DNA of 64,000 nt from Andrena cerasifolii (GCF_050908995.1 NC_135132.1:2537001-2601000); one strand, 5' to 3'; shown: positions 13,005 through 23,676, counted from the first letter of the stretch. Program-made: numbers and translations. Notes: generated from the sequence alone by a model not told the origin.

Positions 13005-13594
13005 ATTCCCATTCAGTGTCTGGGGTTGCCGTGTTCTCGCGTGGATATTTTCTGGAAACCAGCAAAAGTATTGTTAGAGACTGCTCAAATTTTTCCTCTG
13101 ATAAGAAACCAAGCTCAGCCTCTCAATTTTACTTTCTACTAGCTTGTAGTACCCCACGTTGCCCGGGTGTAACATAATTGGGGAGGATATAATAATGCGT
13201 GGGTAATTTTATGTTGTGAATAAAATTTTGATTTGGACATAAATATGTGTATAGGTAATTACATCACACATGTACCCTCACTTAGTGTAACTAACCTAAC
13301 CCAGAGCCAACGACGTGGCCGTACTAGTTTGCGGCTCCTTTTCTTTTGTCGTTGTGTTGTTTATGTATAATTTTTGTTTGTTATTTTATACTTAATCTTT
13401 TATTTTATATGTAATTATGTTATAATCTCTACCTATATGTGCTTTCGCTTCATTCCACATTCCAGAACACCTAATATCCTCTATATTTTTACCTTCTTTC
13501 AACACAATGCTTCTCTATAGACGATATTAGGTGTTCTGGCATGCGGCGAGAGCATATATACATAGATTGAGATTAGAGCTAACACGGAAACAAG

Positions 13595-13895
13595 CTACAT
13601 ACGTATAGCTCGCGATACAGCAACTTTCAGGGTTTGGCCTTGCGCCTTGTTAATCGTCATAGCAAAGCATACCCTGGCAGGAAATGTAAGGCGTTTGAAT
13701 TGAACAGGTAGATCTGAGAGAATTATGAGAATTCGGAGAATTATAACTTTCTCTCCTGTAGCACATCCGGTAAGACCAGTTGGTAACCTGCAAACGTGGT
13801 CCGTTGCACAATTTAGGAGGGTTAAGGTTTCTAAGTTAAGTTATAGGCGCACCTAATCTTGCCTGATGAGTTTAATGAATTTAAAAGTTCTACGA
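13595..13895 (-). pseudogene. Helitron (PIF1-like) helicase fragment
   Basis: Read on the minus strand, this encodes the C-terminal part of a Helitron-type PIF1 helicase, broken by two frameshifts. In order: VELLNSLNSSGK (about 13895-13860), LRNLNPPKLCNGPRL (about 13837-13793), and LSDLPVQFKRLTFPAR followed by VCFAMTINKAQGQTL (about 13715-13635), ending at a stop at 13595-13597. The blocks NPPKLCNG, DLPVQFKR and FAMTINKAQGQT are hallmarks of the helicase domain of rolling-circle transposons. Upstream replication-initiator parts are not seen nearby. It is clearly non-functional: a remnant of a once-autonomous element. Confidence 0.85.
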
Positions 13896-14515
13896 GATCA
13901 TGGACAACGTGATCCTGAGTTACAACTGTATCTGCAGACTACTTGACAGGATATTGTTACACATATACAGTATTGATGAGCAACTCGCGACCCGCAATTG
14001 TTTAAATTGTAAATCTATATCTGTTAGGAATATTCGATGGATTGGATTTACCGTTATAAATGATAGTACACACGAATAGTACACGAAGTAGACGGTGACC
14101 CGGCGCCTTACAAAGTATAGGGTCATCAGTTTATCTTGCAACCCGCGCGCGCGCGCGCGAACAGATGGATACGGCAGCACTGCCTCACGCACGCATTCTA
14201 CTACAACCATACGTCGATACTTCCGGCATCTATGAGCTGGTGTTGAAAGTGTAGGGTCTTTTAGATGCCAGCAGAGGGCGCAGGATGCTTACTGCAGTAG
14301 TGATCCTCTAGGGAGTGAGTGGAACAACGTGTATCGCCGCTGATTGGTTGCCGCGATTTTGGAGCAAAAGTGGAAGTAGACACAGAAAGAAACTGGAAAA
14401 AAAGAAAGAGACAGAAATACTGACGGAACAAAAGAGAGGGAAATAATGATAGAAAAAGATAGATATGCTTATTTCCGGTTTTGCTCCAAGATGGCTGCGG
14501 TTATACCGATCACTC

Positions 14516-14724
14516 CATAGACATATATAGACGGAGCAGAAGCTGGGGCGAGGGGAACGGTAGGCTTGGAGGGGAAAAGCCAGAAGTCAGATACAGGCAT
14601 GTCGGGTTAGCTTCGGAAGCATTCGGCATGCATATCCACTGCGTTTACCGATTTGCCTGTATCGTTCCCCTTACCGCGAATCTTACACCCCCCTCAGCTT
14701 ACGCTCCGTCTATACATCTCTATG
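14516..14724. mobile_element. hAT-like MITE (CATAGACAT family)
   Basis: The termini CATAGACATATATAGACGG and CCGTCTATACATCTCTATG are inverted. The element is flanked on both sides by the perfect 8-bp duplication GATCACTC (14508-14515 and 14725-14732). Its ends resemble those of the element at 18820-19313. A long open frame that crosses it is a by-product and not a gene. Confidence 0.8.
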
Positions 14725-14774
14725 GATCACTCCCTAGAGGATCACTACCTGCAGAATCTATGCATGCACTACAT

Positions 14775-15093
14775 CAGTGCCGTTCAGGAGTTGCCCGTAC
14801 GGGCAACAGATCAGACTGCCCGGGGCAAACACTTGTCGGCGGCGAGCAAGTCACGCCTACCCGGGCAATACGGTACAGATGCCAGGATGAACAAGGACCG
14901 TTGCGTCGGCTCAACAGTATTAGAATGAACCTACTAACACATGCCTGCCTACGCATCTACGAACCTGTACAACTATTCCTTCCCACTCTACTGTAACGAT
15001 AGCTGACGTCACTGCCCGGAGCTTTGCCCACAGCGTTTGCCCCGGGCAGTGGCTGGCGCCTTTGCCCGACAAACGGTAGCCTGAACGGTGCTG
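14775..15093. mobile_element. hAT-like MITE (CAGTGCCGTTCAGG family)
   Basis: It starts CAGTGCCGTTCAGG and ends CCTGAACGGTGCTG, the CAG...CTG termini of hAT elements. A perfect 8-bp duplication CACTACAT flanks it (14767-14774 and 15094-15101). Subterminal 'ctgcccggggcaaac' and its inverse 'gtttgccccgggcag' extend the palindrome. 319 bp, no transposase. Confidence 0.85.
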
Positions 15094-15872
15094 CACTACA
15101 TTAAGGATAAGATCATAACAAAGAAAACCAGAACATTAGATTCTGAAGCTGCAGAACTAATATAAAATTGAATAAAAATTTAATTTCTCAACTTATGAAA
15201 ATGATGATGCAGAAACAACTAGCATATTGTTTATCAACACCATGAATTTTAAAGCGGGCATTAAATAAAGTATCAAGTAAACAGTTTGCAAAAGCTTTTC
15301 ACAATAATTATGCTTTAAAAAATTGAAAAAAGAAAAATTAAGTAAACGTAAAATATGTTAAATTATCCATCATTAAGAGGGGATAATTTCCCCCCATTTT
15401 CCGGCGCAAATTGCATTCTGATATCTTATACAGTTGAAAAGTTATACGAAAAAGACACCAAATTCTTCAATTCTTCAGTTGGACCGTGGCATAGATAGGT
15501 ATGTCCACACGGAATGGGATCGGCGTGATCGCACTGTTAAAATGGCTACCGTTTTCTTCCCCGTCTGCTACGTCATATTTAATGTCCTCTGGCGAAAGCC
15601 AAAAGCATCCTGCGCCCTCTACTGGCATGTAAAAGGCTCTACACATCAGCTCATAGATAGCGGAAGTATCGACGTATGGTTGTAGTAGAATGCGTGCGTG
15701 AGGCGGTGTTGCAGTTTGACATGTCCGCGTGCGCGCGCGGGGGGGTTGCAAGATAAACTGATAACGATGTATGTAGCCCCTTAACTACGGGCGGTTTTAC
15801 CATATGTGCTCGTTCTGACTAGCGGCACCTGTGTGTAGTGGATTTGTCATTGGATTTCGAGTCTGAAGTCCA

Positions 15873-16545
15873 TCAAAAACCATCCGGGTTTGGATAGGGG
15901 ACTCTGTTTATCCTACTACTGGGATCTGTCAGGTCATTCTGGTTTTCTCTCGATACTTTTTGCCTTTTCCTTTTTCTAGGTGTAACTTCAATCCACGCGT
16001 TGGTGTGTCCACTACCTGCCTCCATAGGGGGTAAGGGTACCGTTATTTCTTCGTCCCTTACGGAACTTCTGGTTGACTCTGCTTTTCTTTTTGAGGTTCC
16101 GGCGACGTTTTCTGGGAATCTTAGCACAATGCGGGCCCTCTCTTCTTCTAACTGTGTAGTCAGATTTTCAATGTTTCTCTTCAGGCCATCTATCATTATT
16201 AATAGGTCGCTACTTATGACTTCTTCATCCTTGCTTGGAAGGTCCTGCTTCTTCTTGATCGAGCTTGATGCTTTCGGTTTCATGTCGGCAGTTATATTAA
16301 ATTCACTACATAGCAGACTCTTTTTTTTTTACTAATAATACCTGGCTTCAGTGGTATTTTGCTTAATTTTTTTTTTATTTGGAGATTTTATCCAAACATG
16401 TATTGAGTGAAGAGGTAGGGTTCTCATCTCTGAAGGCTTTCAGTCTGTCACGGAAAACTTCCTGATTAATTATATTTTCACTCGCACTTTCTAGCTTCAC
16501 TACATTCGCTGGGTCGGGAGAGCTTCTGTAGAAACTGTTAATTCA
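15873..16545 (-). pseudogene. LINE-like ORF1 (gag-like) remnant
   Basis: The minus-strand frame 16283-15873 encodes 136 residues beginning MKPKASSSIKKKQ. It has a charged helical stretch (LKRNIENLTTQLEEER) and a basic C-terminal cluster (IEVTPRKRKRQK) ending NPDGF. Upstream, across two A-runs that break the frame, another minus-strand piece (16545-16375) reads SENIINQEVFRDRLKAFRDE and ends CLDKISK plus stop. Coiled-coil plus basic composition and A-run frameshifts suggest the first ORF of a non-LTR retrotransposon. No zinc knuckle and no reverse transcriptase are visible nearby. A host origin cannot be excluded; I do not recognise a specific family. Confidence 0.45.
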
Positions 16546-18819
16546 CTTATTTTGACTGCATAAAGACACTCATAATTCAGCGAAAGTTTGAGAAATAAGA
16601 ATTTCTGCAATTCGTTAAGGTAGAAGGAACGGAAGATCGTGGGCCTTAGGAGGGCACAACCGTCACCCACGAAGGTCTAAGGAGGACTCATTGCGGTCCT
16701 TTCCCAGTTGACCATTCCCCGGCCTCACGAAGCTCTAAACACGTCTAGCTCCAACGAACTACCAATCCCAGTTTTTAACAAACGACGAGCGACGGGTAAA
16801 ACCATCTGAAGTAAGGTGATCATTCGTCCCTGATTCTCGGGGACAGTCTCCGGAGCACGATTTGTGTCCTCGGCAATTTTTGCCCCCAATTCTGAGTTTA
16901 AGGTAATCACTTGTCCCCGATTTTCGGTAATCGTCCCCGAATCGATATTTCTTCTTTAATGTTACAAAATGATCAATATGAAACCGAAGCCACGAGTTTG
17001 CTATTAAAATTCTATTAACTTGGCAACAGTGTACCCTGGTCTACGAGCACTAGAGCCCAGAGGTGGTCTCTAAAGGAAAATCTCATGTCCTCGGAAACCC
17101 CAAGAAAAAATGGTCACCTTAATCCGATGATCACTGAAGAGGGTGACCTTGACAACATATGTCAAGGGCAAGGCCATTGGAGGTGGGTGCCCTAAACAAC
17201 ATGTTTACCTATATTATTTACGGTAAAATAATCTTCACGGGCATTATTACCAAGAAATAAGAATGATCCTGCAACAATAAATTGGCATCATTATTCGGTG
17301 AAACTACGCTATTTTATACTCGCCCTCTTTAAGACTGACGCGACATTTTTGTATCATTACGTTAAACCGTTTCTCACGGCCTACACTGGCATCCATGACT
17401 TTTGCGCTCGTTTCGTCTTTGTATGGACACTGGAAACAACGAGAAACTACATTCGTAACCTTACTACGGCATTTTTCCTTTCATCGTCGGAAAGTACAGA
17501 AATATGGATGCGGGTCATTCCAAATGTAGACGGGCGGTACAGTTGTTGTCGCTTACACGCGGTACATGCAGCCTCCAGTTATGGTCGACTCTAGCAAATA
17601 AATCGTGCGTTTAGCAATACATGCAACGTCGAACGACAAGCTTCTTTTCCTTTCATACAGTGGCCTCCACAAAAGTGTGAAATTTGCACAAAGATTAAAT
17701 TTATTCCATTTAATTTTATTGATCTTTTCGTAGCATTTATGGAATATAGTTATACGTAACGTAAAGTACAGTTCTTAATCTTCAAAAATGGGACAAGTGG
17801 GAATCGAATAGAGTAAATTTTCGGTTAGTAGGTGAAGGATGTTTATTATATGATACAAATACCGACATTCAAAAGTCTTCGTGGAATATTATATGTAGAC
17901 ATTCAAATATGAAAAACAGAGCGAAATATTTGAATACTAGAAACGAAAAATTGAATGCCTGCGTATACTTCTATTTCTGTCAGTATTTCAGTGGTATCTC
18001 CGGATAGAAAAATATGTAGATCAAACACTTGTGAAGTAAGCTTGTGAAGTAAACTGTTGTCTTTTTAATACAGTCAGTGGATGTTTTATACCATGTTCTT
18101 TTTCAAAGGCAAAAGGAAGTTGGTAGCCAAGTTTTCCACTATTCTTGTGATTGACTATTCCTTCATTTACAACTACACCTATTTCCTTGATAGTTTCCCA
18201 GTATTGAAATGCTTTCCACTCTTATCTTCTAACACAGTCCTGAACGGCAGAATGCCCGCCGGGCAAAAAATGTTCGAGAGCGGTGGGGAAAGAGCGAAGT
18301 AAGCGCTAAACCACGCCTTCATGAGCAACAGTGCCGTGGTGGGGAGTGTTCGTGAGTGAGGAGTCTGAGGCCCATTGAAGCTAGCAACCAGCGTTGCTCA
18401 GATGTATGGTGTGTAGCGAGAAACTAGATGTGTACGGAAATTTGTTTTACTATTTCCTGAACGTTTTTTAACTTCCTCAACATGTTTACAGAGTCACTGA
18501 TACAGGTTTAAAAAATATTGACATACACCACGTATAGAATTATTATTTGACAATATTTTTTTAAATAAAGGAGTACATAGGGGTAATAATTATATATAAT
18601 AAACATACATCATACTGGGAATTTCAGCAATAAGTTAAATGTTTTTCCTTTTATAACAGGCTATGTTGGAATCGTATTGTAAACCCTAATCCATATTATA
18701 TGTATATAAATGCGACAAAATGCAGTTGTTTCCTTGTAACGGTAAGATATCTAAAAATTACAATACTTTTCAAAAAGAAAATTAGCTGTCGACGTCTCAA
18801 TGACTCGTTGCATTTCACC
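16546..18819. other. Gene-free stretch
   Basis: No supported gene. Around 16790-17130 a 'ttcgtccctgattctcgggg' type phrase recurs in both orientations, which looks like transposon debris. The frame at 17298-17594 has no recognisable domain. Confidence 0.35.
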
Positions 18820-19313
18820 CATGGACATAGGAATATAGGGACGGAGGAATAGTTGCGATTTTAGGGGAGGGGAGTGATACGTATGGGGGGGGGGGTACCT
18901 ACATCTGCCTAGATTTGATTGGTTGCATTCTACGCATGCTCCGTACCGCTAATTATGAAAAAGTGTTTGCTACAGATTAGTACATAGAGACGTCTAATTG
19001 TAAATATATACTAACGGAGTGATTATTCACGAATATAAATTGTAAAAATAATGAAAATTGAAGAGAAATATGCAACTATAATTATTAAAATATATGAGGT
19101 GAATATGCACTGCATATCATACTACGAGAAACGCTTTAAATATGGCTGCCACTATCCCCGCTTGTGACGCGACAAACGTTCATCATCACGCATCACTGCG
19201 CTTGAGCGAAGCAACAGCCCAATAGAAAGAAGGCGTATGTTACCTCGTCGCCCCTCCCGCAAGGAGATCACCCCCTGCAACTATTCCTACGTCCCTACAT
19301 TCCTATGTCTATG
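18820..19313. mobile_element. hAT-like MITE (CATRGACATAGG family)
   Basis: The element starts CATGGACATAGGAATATAGG and ends with the inverse CCTACATTCCTATGTCTATG. A perfect 8-bp duplication ATTTCACC flanks it (18812-18819 and 19314-19321). 494 bp; the interior is AT-rich in its first half and GC-richer near the right end. The termini resemble those at 14516-14724. Confidence 0.8.
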
Positions 19314-19441
19314 ATTTCACCCCATTTCGATTTAATACGTTCTGCTGGCCGAGAGTGCCGCTGAACGTCAGCAATCCACCTTACGGTAAACACGCGTACT
19401 ACGGTAGCTAGTGGCCACAGGGTGGGGGAACAGCTCACAGC

Positions 19442-20028
19442 TAGAGCACTATTTGTATTTGTATTTGTATTTGTATTTGTATTTGTATTTTTTGTTTTCC
19501 TGTGTGTTTCTAACACACAGGATGGCGTTTCAAGCATTTCGCTTATATTGCCCAACGAACGATAGTCATTTTTCCTTTTTCCCTCCTCTCTCCTTCGGGA
19601 CCCAGCAGCAGCGACGCACCGGGAGACAGGTGATGGTCACCCATCTTTCCCCAGTACGCCGCCCCGTGATGTTTAACTTCGGTGATCTTACGGGAACCGG
19701 TGTTTCCATCACGGCCATGGCCGCTGGTCTAGAGCACTAAAGAGGTGAGTATGCGCATCCGCCATATTGGGTCCTCTAGAGAGAGAGAGAAATTTATTGA
19801 GTACCCGCCTTTTTGAGTATTGTCAAATTCGCTTTATAATCCAAATATAATCTTAAATGTAAGAAAATACTCTAATAATGTTTCGTGCTACCATGTATCA
19901 ATATCAGCAACGCATATTTTGTTTATAAAGTGAATCTGACAATTCTTAAAAAGGCGGGTACTCAATAATTTTCTCTCTTCAGAGGACCCAATATGGCGGA
20001 TGCGCATACTCACCTTTTTAGTGCTCTA
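19442..20028. mobile_element. Foldback MITE interrupted by a SINE
   Basis: The right end (about 19920-20028) and left end (19729-19830, with its first bases at 19442-19451) are inverted copies: TAGAGCACTAAAGAGGTGAG, then 'gcatccgccatattgggtcc', then 'gagtacccgcctttttgag'. The SINE at 19452-19728 sits within the left terminal repeat and has duplicated its first bases. A short 'cacag' is present outside both ends and may be the MITE's own target duplication. Confidence 0.7.
19452..19728 (-). mobile_element. 5S rRNA-derived SINE (SINE3-like) with AAATAC tail
   Basis: On the minus strand the 5' part (19728 down to about 19630) is recognisably 5S rRNA-like: 'ggaaacaccggtt', 'gatcaccgaagttaa', then 'gatgggtgacc', in the same order and spacing as in the 5S gene at 27287-27406. 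A non-5S body follows, and the 3' end is about five copies of AAATAC (19452-19490), a tail typical of LINE-mobilised SINEs. An 11-bp duplication CTAGAGCACTA flanks it exactly (19441-19451 and 19729-19739). The 5S-type internal promoter would be expected to recruit Pol III. The precise family is not known to me. Confidence 0.8.
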
Positions 20029-20117
20029 CCACAGCTTAGCTGTGCAGGTCTGTTTTAACATGTACCCATGTTTTAAAATTCCTTCTGATTGGCCAAAAAT
20101 AACACCTTCTATTAGCT
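20029..20117. other. Short spacer
   Basis: AT-rich spacer between the MITE and the coding-like minus-strand fragment. Nothing recognised. Confidence 0.3.
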
Positions 20118-20400
20118 TCAGATAGCTTCTGAGTTTTTAAAAATATAACTTAATGCTCTGTATACAGCATCTTCTGCTAATTTTCTCATAGATATTTCAT
20201 CACCTGCGTTATTTATGACGCTCGTGAATTGACTTTCAAAACTATGGAAAATTTTAGTCGCAGCTTCTGATAATATTTAATTTAAGTCACCTTCAGTTAC
20301 GCGTTCAAAAGCCTTGGTAATCTTGACGGATTTTGTTTTGCCTATATGAATGAAATTACTCAGCTTGTATGCATATGTAAATACGTGTACACAGCATTTC
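20118..20400 (-). pseudogene. Unrecognised coding-like fragment with one in-frame stop
   Basis: The minus strand can be read in one frame as ...GKTKSVKITKAFERVTEGDL N, a TAA stop (20277-20279), then ILSEAATKIFHSFESQF, TSVINNAGDEISMRKLAEDA and VYRALSYIFKNSEAI before a stop at 20118-20120. The composition looks like a real protein: helical, mixed charge, few low-complexity runs. An acceptor-like 'aaatattatcag' lies just downstream of the stop, so a terminal exon beginning at about 20266 is an alternative to a pseudogene. I do not recognise the family; it may be transposon-derived. Confidence 0.35.
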
Positions 20401-20649
20401 GAAGTGAGGTTATAACGGCGAATTGATTATGTACCTTTAGGAAAGTTGCTTTTAATTATTGAATTTATTTTACTGTCTAAAACTGTCAAATTGTAAAACT
20501 TTTTACTTAAAAATGTGCTAGTTTTATACAGATCAGGTCTATATAGCTATATATATATAGTTTTTCTGGGTGTTTTAATACAATATAAAATGTACTCTAA
20601 TTATAAGCATAGATTAAAAATTAATAATAAAATTAAAAAATTTAAAAAT

Positions 20650-20999
20650 CTGGAATCCGATTTCTGGAGGGTAGCGGATTCCTAGACTTTCTAAAATTTA
20701 GTTTATTCCCTAAAGTGGGGGTGGTCAAATTTAGTAATTTAATTGATTTAGTCTAATTTTTTTTATTTGAAGCTTTGACTGGAACTGAAAATTTGAAAAT
20801 CTGGAATCCAATTTCTCGAGGGTAGCGGATTCCTAGACTTTCTAAAATTTAGTTTATTCCCTAAAGTGGGGGTGGTCAAATTTAGTAATTTAATTGATTT
20901 AGTCTAATTTTTTTTATTTGAAGCTTTGACTGGAACTGAAAATTTGAATATCTGGAATCCAATTTCTGGAGGGTAGCGGATTCCTAGACTTTCTAAAAT
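20650..20999. repeat. Tandem repeat, 151-bp unit
   Basis: The phrase 'ctggaatcc' recurs at 20650, 20801 and 20952, exactly 151 bp apart. The first two units are almost identical through 'gggtagcggattcctagact' and 'ccctaaagtgggggtggtca'; the third breaks off after about 48 bp. The low divergence suggests a recent local duplication. No coding capacity. Confidence 0.85.
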
Positions 21000-21011
21000 T
21001 TTAATATATTT

Positions 21012-21370
21012 GGTTACGCCTAAAGTGGCCAGACGTCCCTCATTTGAGCCCTTTGTCCCGCATTGAAAAGTGTCCCGCAAAGTGACCCGGATTGGGCACG
21101 TAACCTTTCACATTTTCGCAGTGGCATAAAGTTACTGTTTCCTCTACTTTTTTTCTTGTGAAAAAAATATTTTTAATTTCGTTTGAATGTATTACTTTAT
21201 AATCACAAGTATGTATTTATAAATAAATTGTAAATGCTAAAGCATTTATTAAAATAAACTACGGAAAAGATCTCCTCACGGATCTGTTAACCCTTTCTTT
21301 TTGCTTGCTTGCTTGCTTGTCCCGCATTGGAACAGAGCATATCTAGCCACTTTAGTTATGCCTGCACTAC
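21012..21370. repeat. Imperfect inverted-repeat element
   Basis: 'gttacgcctaaagtggccag' near 21013 has an imperfect inverse 'ctagccactttagttatgcc' at about 21343-21362, and 'tgtcccgcatt' occurs near both ends. Probably a decayed MITE. Confidence 0.4.
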
Positions 21371-21420
21371 TTACATAATTATTTCGGAAGTCTACATATG
21401 CACGAAGCTCGTGCTTCTGA

Positions 21421-21609
21421 CATTTAACCGAATTTACAAATGAAAGGTTACCAGTAACGATATTGAGGGTACATTGCAGAAAATTCAAATCCAGAAGGTT
21501 TCGTGCTTATGTTGTTCCAAAAGATATGAGAATGGAGGAAATGGACAGTGCGTTTGTGGTGTTTGCGGGCCAAGAACCTGGTAAGGAGGTCGTCATTAAC
21601 ATGAAATAG
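21421..21609 (+). CDS. Unrecognised short coding-like frame, no ATG
   Basis: An open frame without a start codon runs from after a stop at 21418-21420 to TAG at 21607-21609. Its second half (from about 21493) reads RRFRAYVVPKDMRMEEMDSA then FVVFAGQEPGKEVVINMK, which has protein-like composition and codon use. An acceptor-like 'acattgcag' at 21471-21479 could begin a terminal exon. No upstream exon is identified, and the opposite strand is also open through the first half, so transposon debris is equally possible. I do not recognise the product. Confidence 0.3.
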   Translation, partial: HLTEFTNERLPVTILRVHCRKFKSRRFRAYVVPKDMRMEEMDSAFVVFAGQEPGKEVVINMK

Positions 21610-22539
21610 AATCGTTACCCGGAGCACAGGCTAAAACGAAAGAATTGTACCACTTTTGCCGTCACCTCTCGATGCTCGCTGTAACTAGACCGCGTAAAAA
21701 AAAACGAGAGAGCTGCAAGATGACGAAATCGTTCACCTCTGAAACCACCTTTTGTCGCGAGCGGATCGTTCAGGCGAGATTCGGAGCGGAACTGCGTACT
21801 TTATCGATGTGGATCGTGAGAGATTTGAACAAACATATTACCGAAGTCAAACAAGGAAACTGTGTGAAGTTATCTATGTGTTGGTACACATAGATAACGC
21901 ACACGATCATATTATAACGAAGGCTCTTCATCGTTTTACAGATTTAGTATTCCATATTTAATTATATTGCATGTAGAACGTAATTCTCTTTTAATCCGAG
22001 TTACATTCAGAGCTGCTTTCGGAATTCATTCATACGATGTGTACATTAAATACATATTTATTACAAAAACAGTGCATAATAAGATAATTAGGATCATTAC
22101 ATTTTTTCAGCTATATAAGTCATACGAAACTGAAACATGAGATTGATTAACGCATCACCTGCCGCTCCCGCGGGAGCGCGAGCTCACTATTTTGATCTGT
22201 AATCGTTATCGGGACCCTTCCACGCAAATTGGACACTTCTTGGAGTAACATTCCGGATTTTGCGGAAACTTGGATATGTTATAGTCTTTAGTGATATGTA
22301 TGTGTATCTCGCAGGATTTTTCAAAATTGTAAGAATTGTTGATCTTGCAATAGATTGAACTTTCTATCTAATAGATGGAATCACATGTACAGAACGTAAC
22401 ATGAACTAGTGTTCATATGCATGGCAACGCAGGCTGAGTGGCGAAAGGTGGTTAATGGTAAACTCCGGAGTTTACATGTGTTTACTTGTTTGTTTGTACC
22501 TACATCTCTGTATTAGGGAGCCTCGGCCTGTATATATGT
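21610..22539. other. Gene-free stretch
   Basis: Nothing supported. A perfect short hairpin ('gttatctatgtgt' with its inverse 'acacatagataac') lies at about 21868-21898. Confidence 0.35.
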
Positions 22540-23188
22540 TAGGGATGCGCGGGTAATCAAATGTGTCGGGTACCCGAGCGGTCGGGTCGGGTCGGGTAAA
22601 GTCGGGCGGGCCCGGACGGGGGCCCGGGACAGACGGGCCCACGGGTAGTCCGACTGTGTCGGGTAGCTCGATTATTTCGGGTAATGCGGTGTTTGATAAG
22701 TTGATATACGTATTCAGCGTTTTTGAACAACCGAGTACTCGACAAGCATGTACAAAACTCTTTACCTATATGAAACTTCAGAATACGATAATTTTCCCGT
22801 GAAAAAATAATGCTTCTAACGGATTTGTTCAAAATCCTCCTTAAGTAAAAATTCAACTTATGCACCTTATACAAAATTAATATACAGGTTGTATCAAATG
22901 AAGTTCATTTTGAATAAACCCGTTAGAAGCATTATTTTTCACGTGAAAATTATCTTATTCTGAAGTTTCATATAGGTAAAGATTTTGTACATGCTTGTCG
23001 ACTACTCGGTTGTTTAAAGAAGCTGAATACGTATATCAACTTATCAAACACCACATTACCGAAATAATCGGGCTACACGACACAGTCGGACTACCCGTGG
23101 GCCCGTCTGTCCCGGGCCCCCGTCCGGGCCCGCCCGACTTTACCCGACCCGACCCGAGCCCGAAAAGTCGGGTACCCGCACACCTCTA
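22540..23188. mobile_element. hAT-like foldback MITE, CGGGTACCCG family, copy 1
   Basis: The two arms, about 280 bp each, are inverted. They run from a GC-rich end ('gcgggtaatc...', 'gggtcgggtcgggtaaagtc', 'ggcccggacgggggcccggg') into AT-rich sequence ('ctatatgaaacttcagaata'). A perfect 8-bp duplication ATATATGT flanks it (22532-22539 and 23189-23196). The right end reads CGGGTACCCGCACACCTCTA; the left end is a mutated version. 649 bp, no transposase. Confidence 0.85.
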
Positions 23189-23252
23189 ATATATGTATAA
23201 CCCTACCAGCAGCAAAGTAACCATGTTTCGCGTGTCAACAGAACACTTTTAA

Positions 23253-23672
23253 GGTGAACTCCAACGGCGCGTGGCTCGGTGAGTCTGCTGGACGAGCACT
23301 AGTTACCGGGCTCGGTCTCGTGCAGGGATCGGCGGGCTTAAGCTACGCTGATGGAGGGGGAAACACCAAGTGGCGCCAATGCGAACCGACACCATGGCCA
23401 ACCAACGTCACTGGGAAATATGTTGTCGACGCTGGTTGGCCGCGGCGTCACTCACTTGGCGTTGGTGTTGGTTCGTCTCCAATCGTGGCGTCTTACGCAT
23501 ACATTACCAACACCGCTCCTGTAAGTGTTTCCCCCTCCATCAGTGTAGCTTAAGCCCGCCGATCCGTGGTCTCGTGCTTGCTTGACTTGGCCTGGGCTTC
23601 CCGTGCTTTGTCGCCCCGAGAACTCGCGCTCGACAAGCAGATTCGCCGAGCCACGTGCCGTTGGAGTTCACC
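23253..23672. mobile_element. TTAA-flanked (piggyBac-like) foldback MITE
   Basis: The termini GGTGAACTCCAACGG and CCGTTGGAGTTCACC are inverted, with TTAA immediately outside each (23249-23252 and 23673-23676). Inner arms ('gggcttaagctacgctgatg' and its near inverse) and a second inner palindrome around 23380-23500 give a multi-stem structure. GC-rich compared with its surroundings. Confidence 0.75.
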
Positions 23673-23676
23673 TTAA

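Larger units (their letters stand above)
14125..15763. repeat. Large composite foldback with about 180-bp arms
   Basis: The left arm (about 14125-14300) and right arm (about 15595-15763) are inverted copies: 'atcagtttatcttgcaaccc' outside, a (CG)n run (14146-14160 versus 15729-15740), then 'ccagcagagggcgcaggatg' with its inverse inside. A further inverted pair (about 14292-14320 and 14727-14757, 'gatcctctagggagtga') shows that the right arm was split by later sequence. Two hAT-like MITEs lie within the loop. Confidence 0.7.

Noticed and set aside
14481..14996. 171-residue open frame
   Set aside because: It runs across two MITEs and their duplications; the inverted repeats explain the openness and there is no domain.
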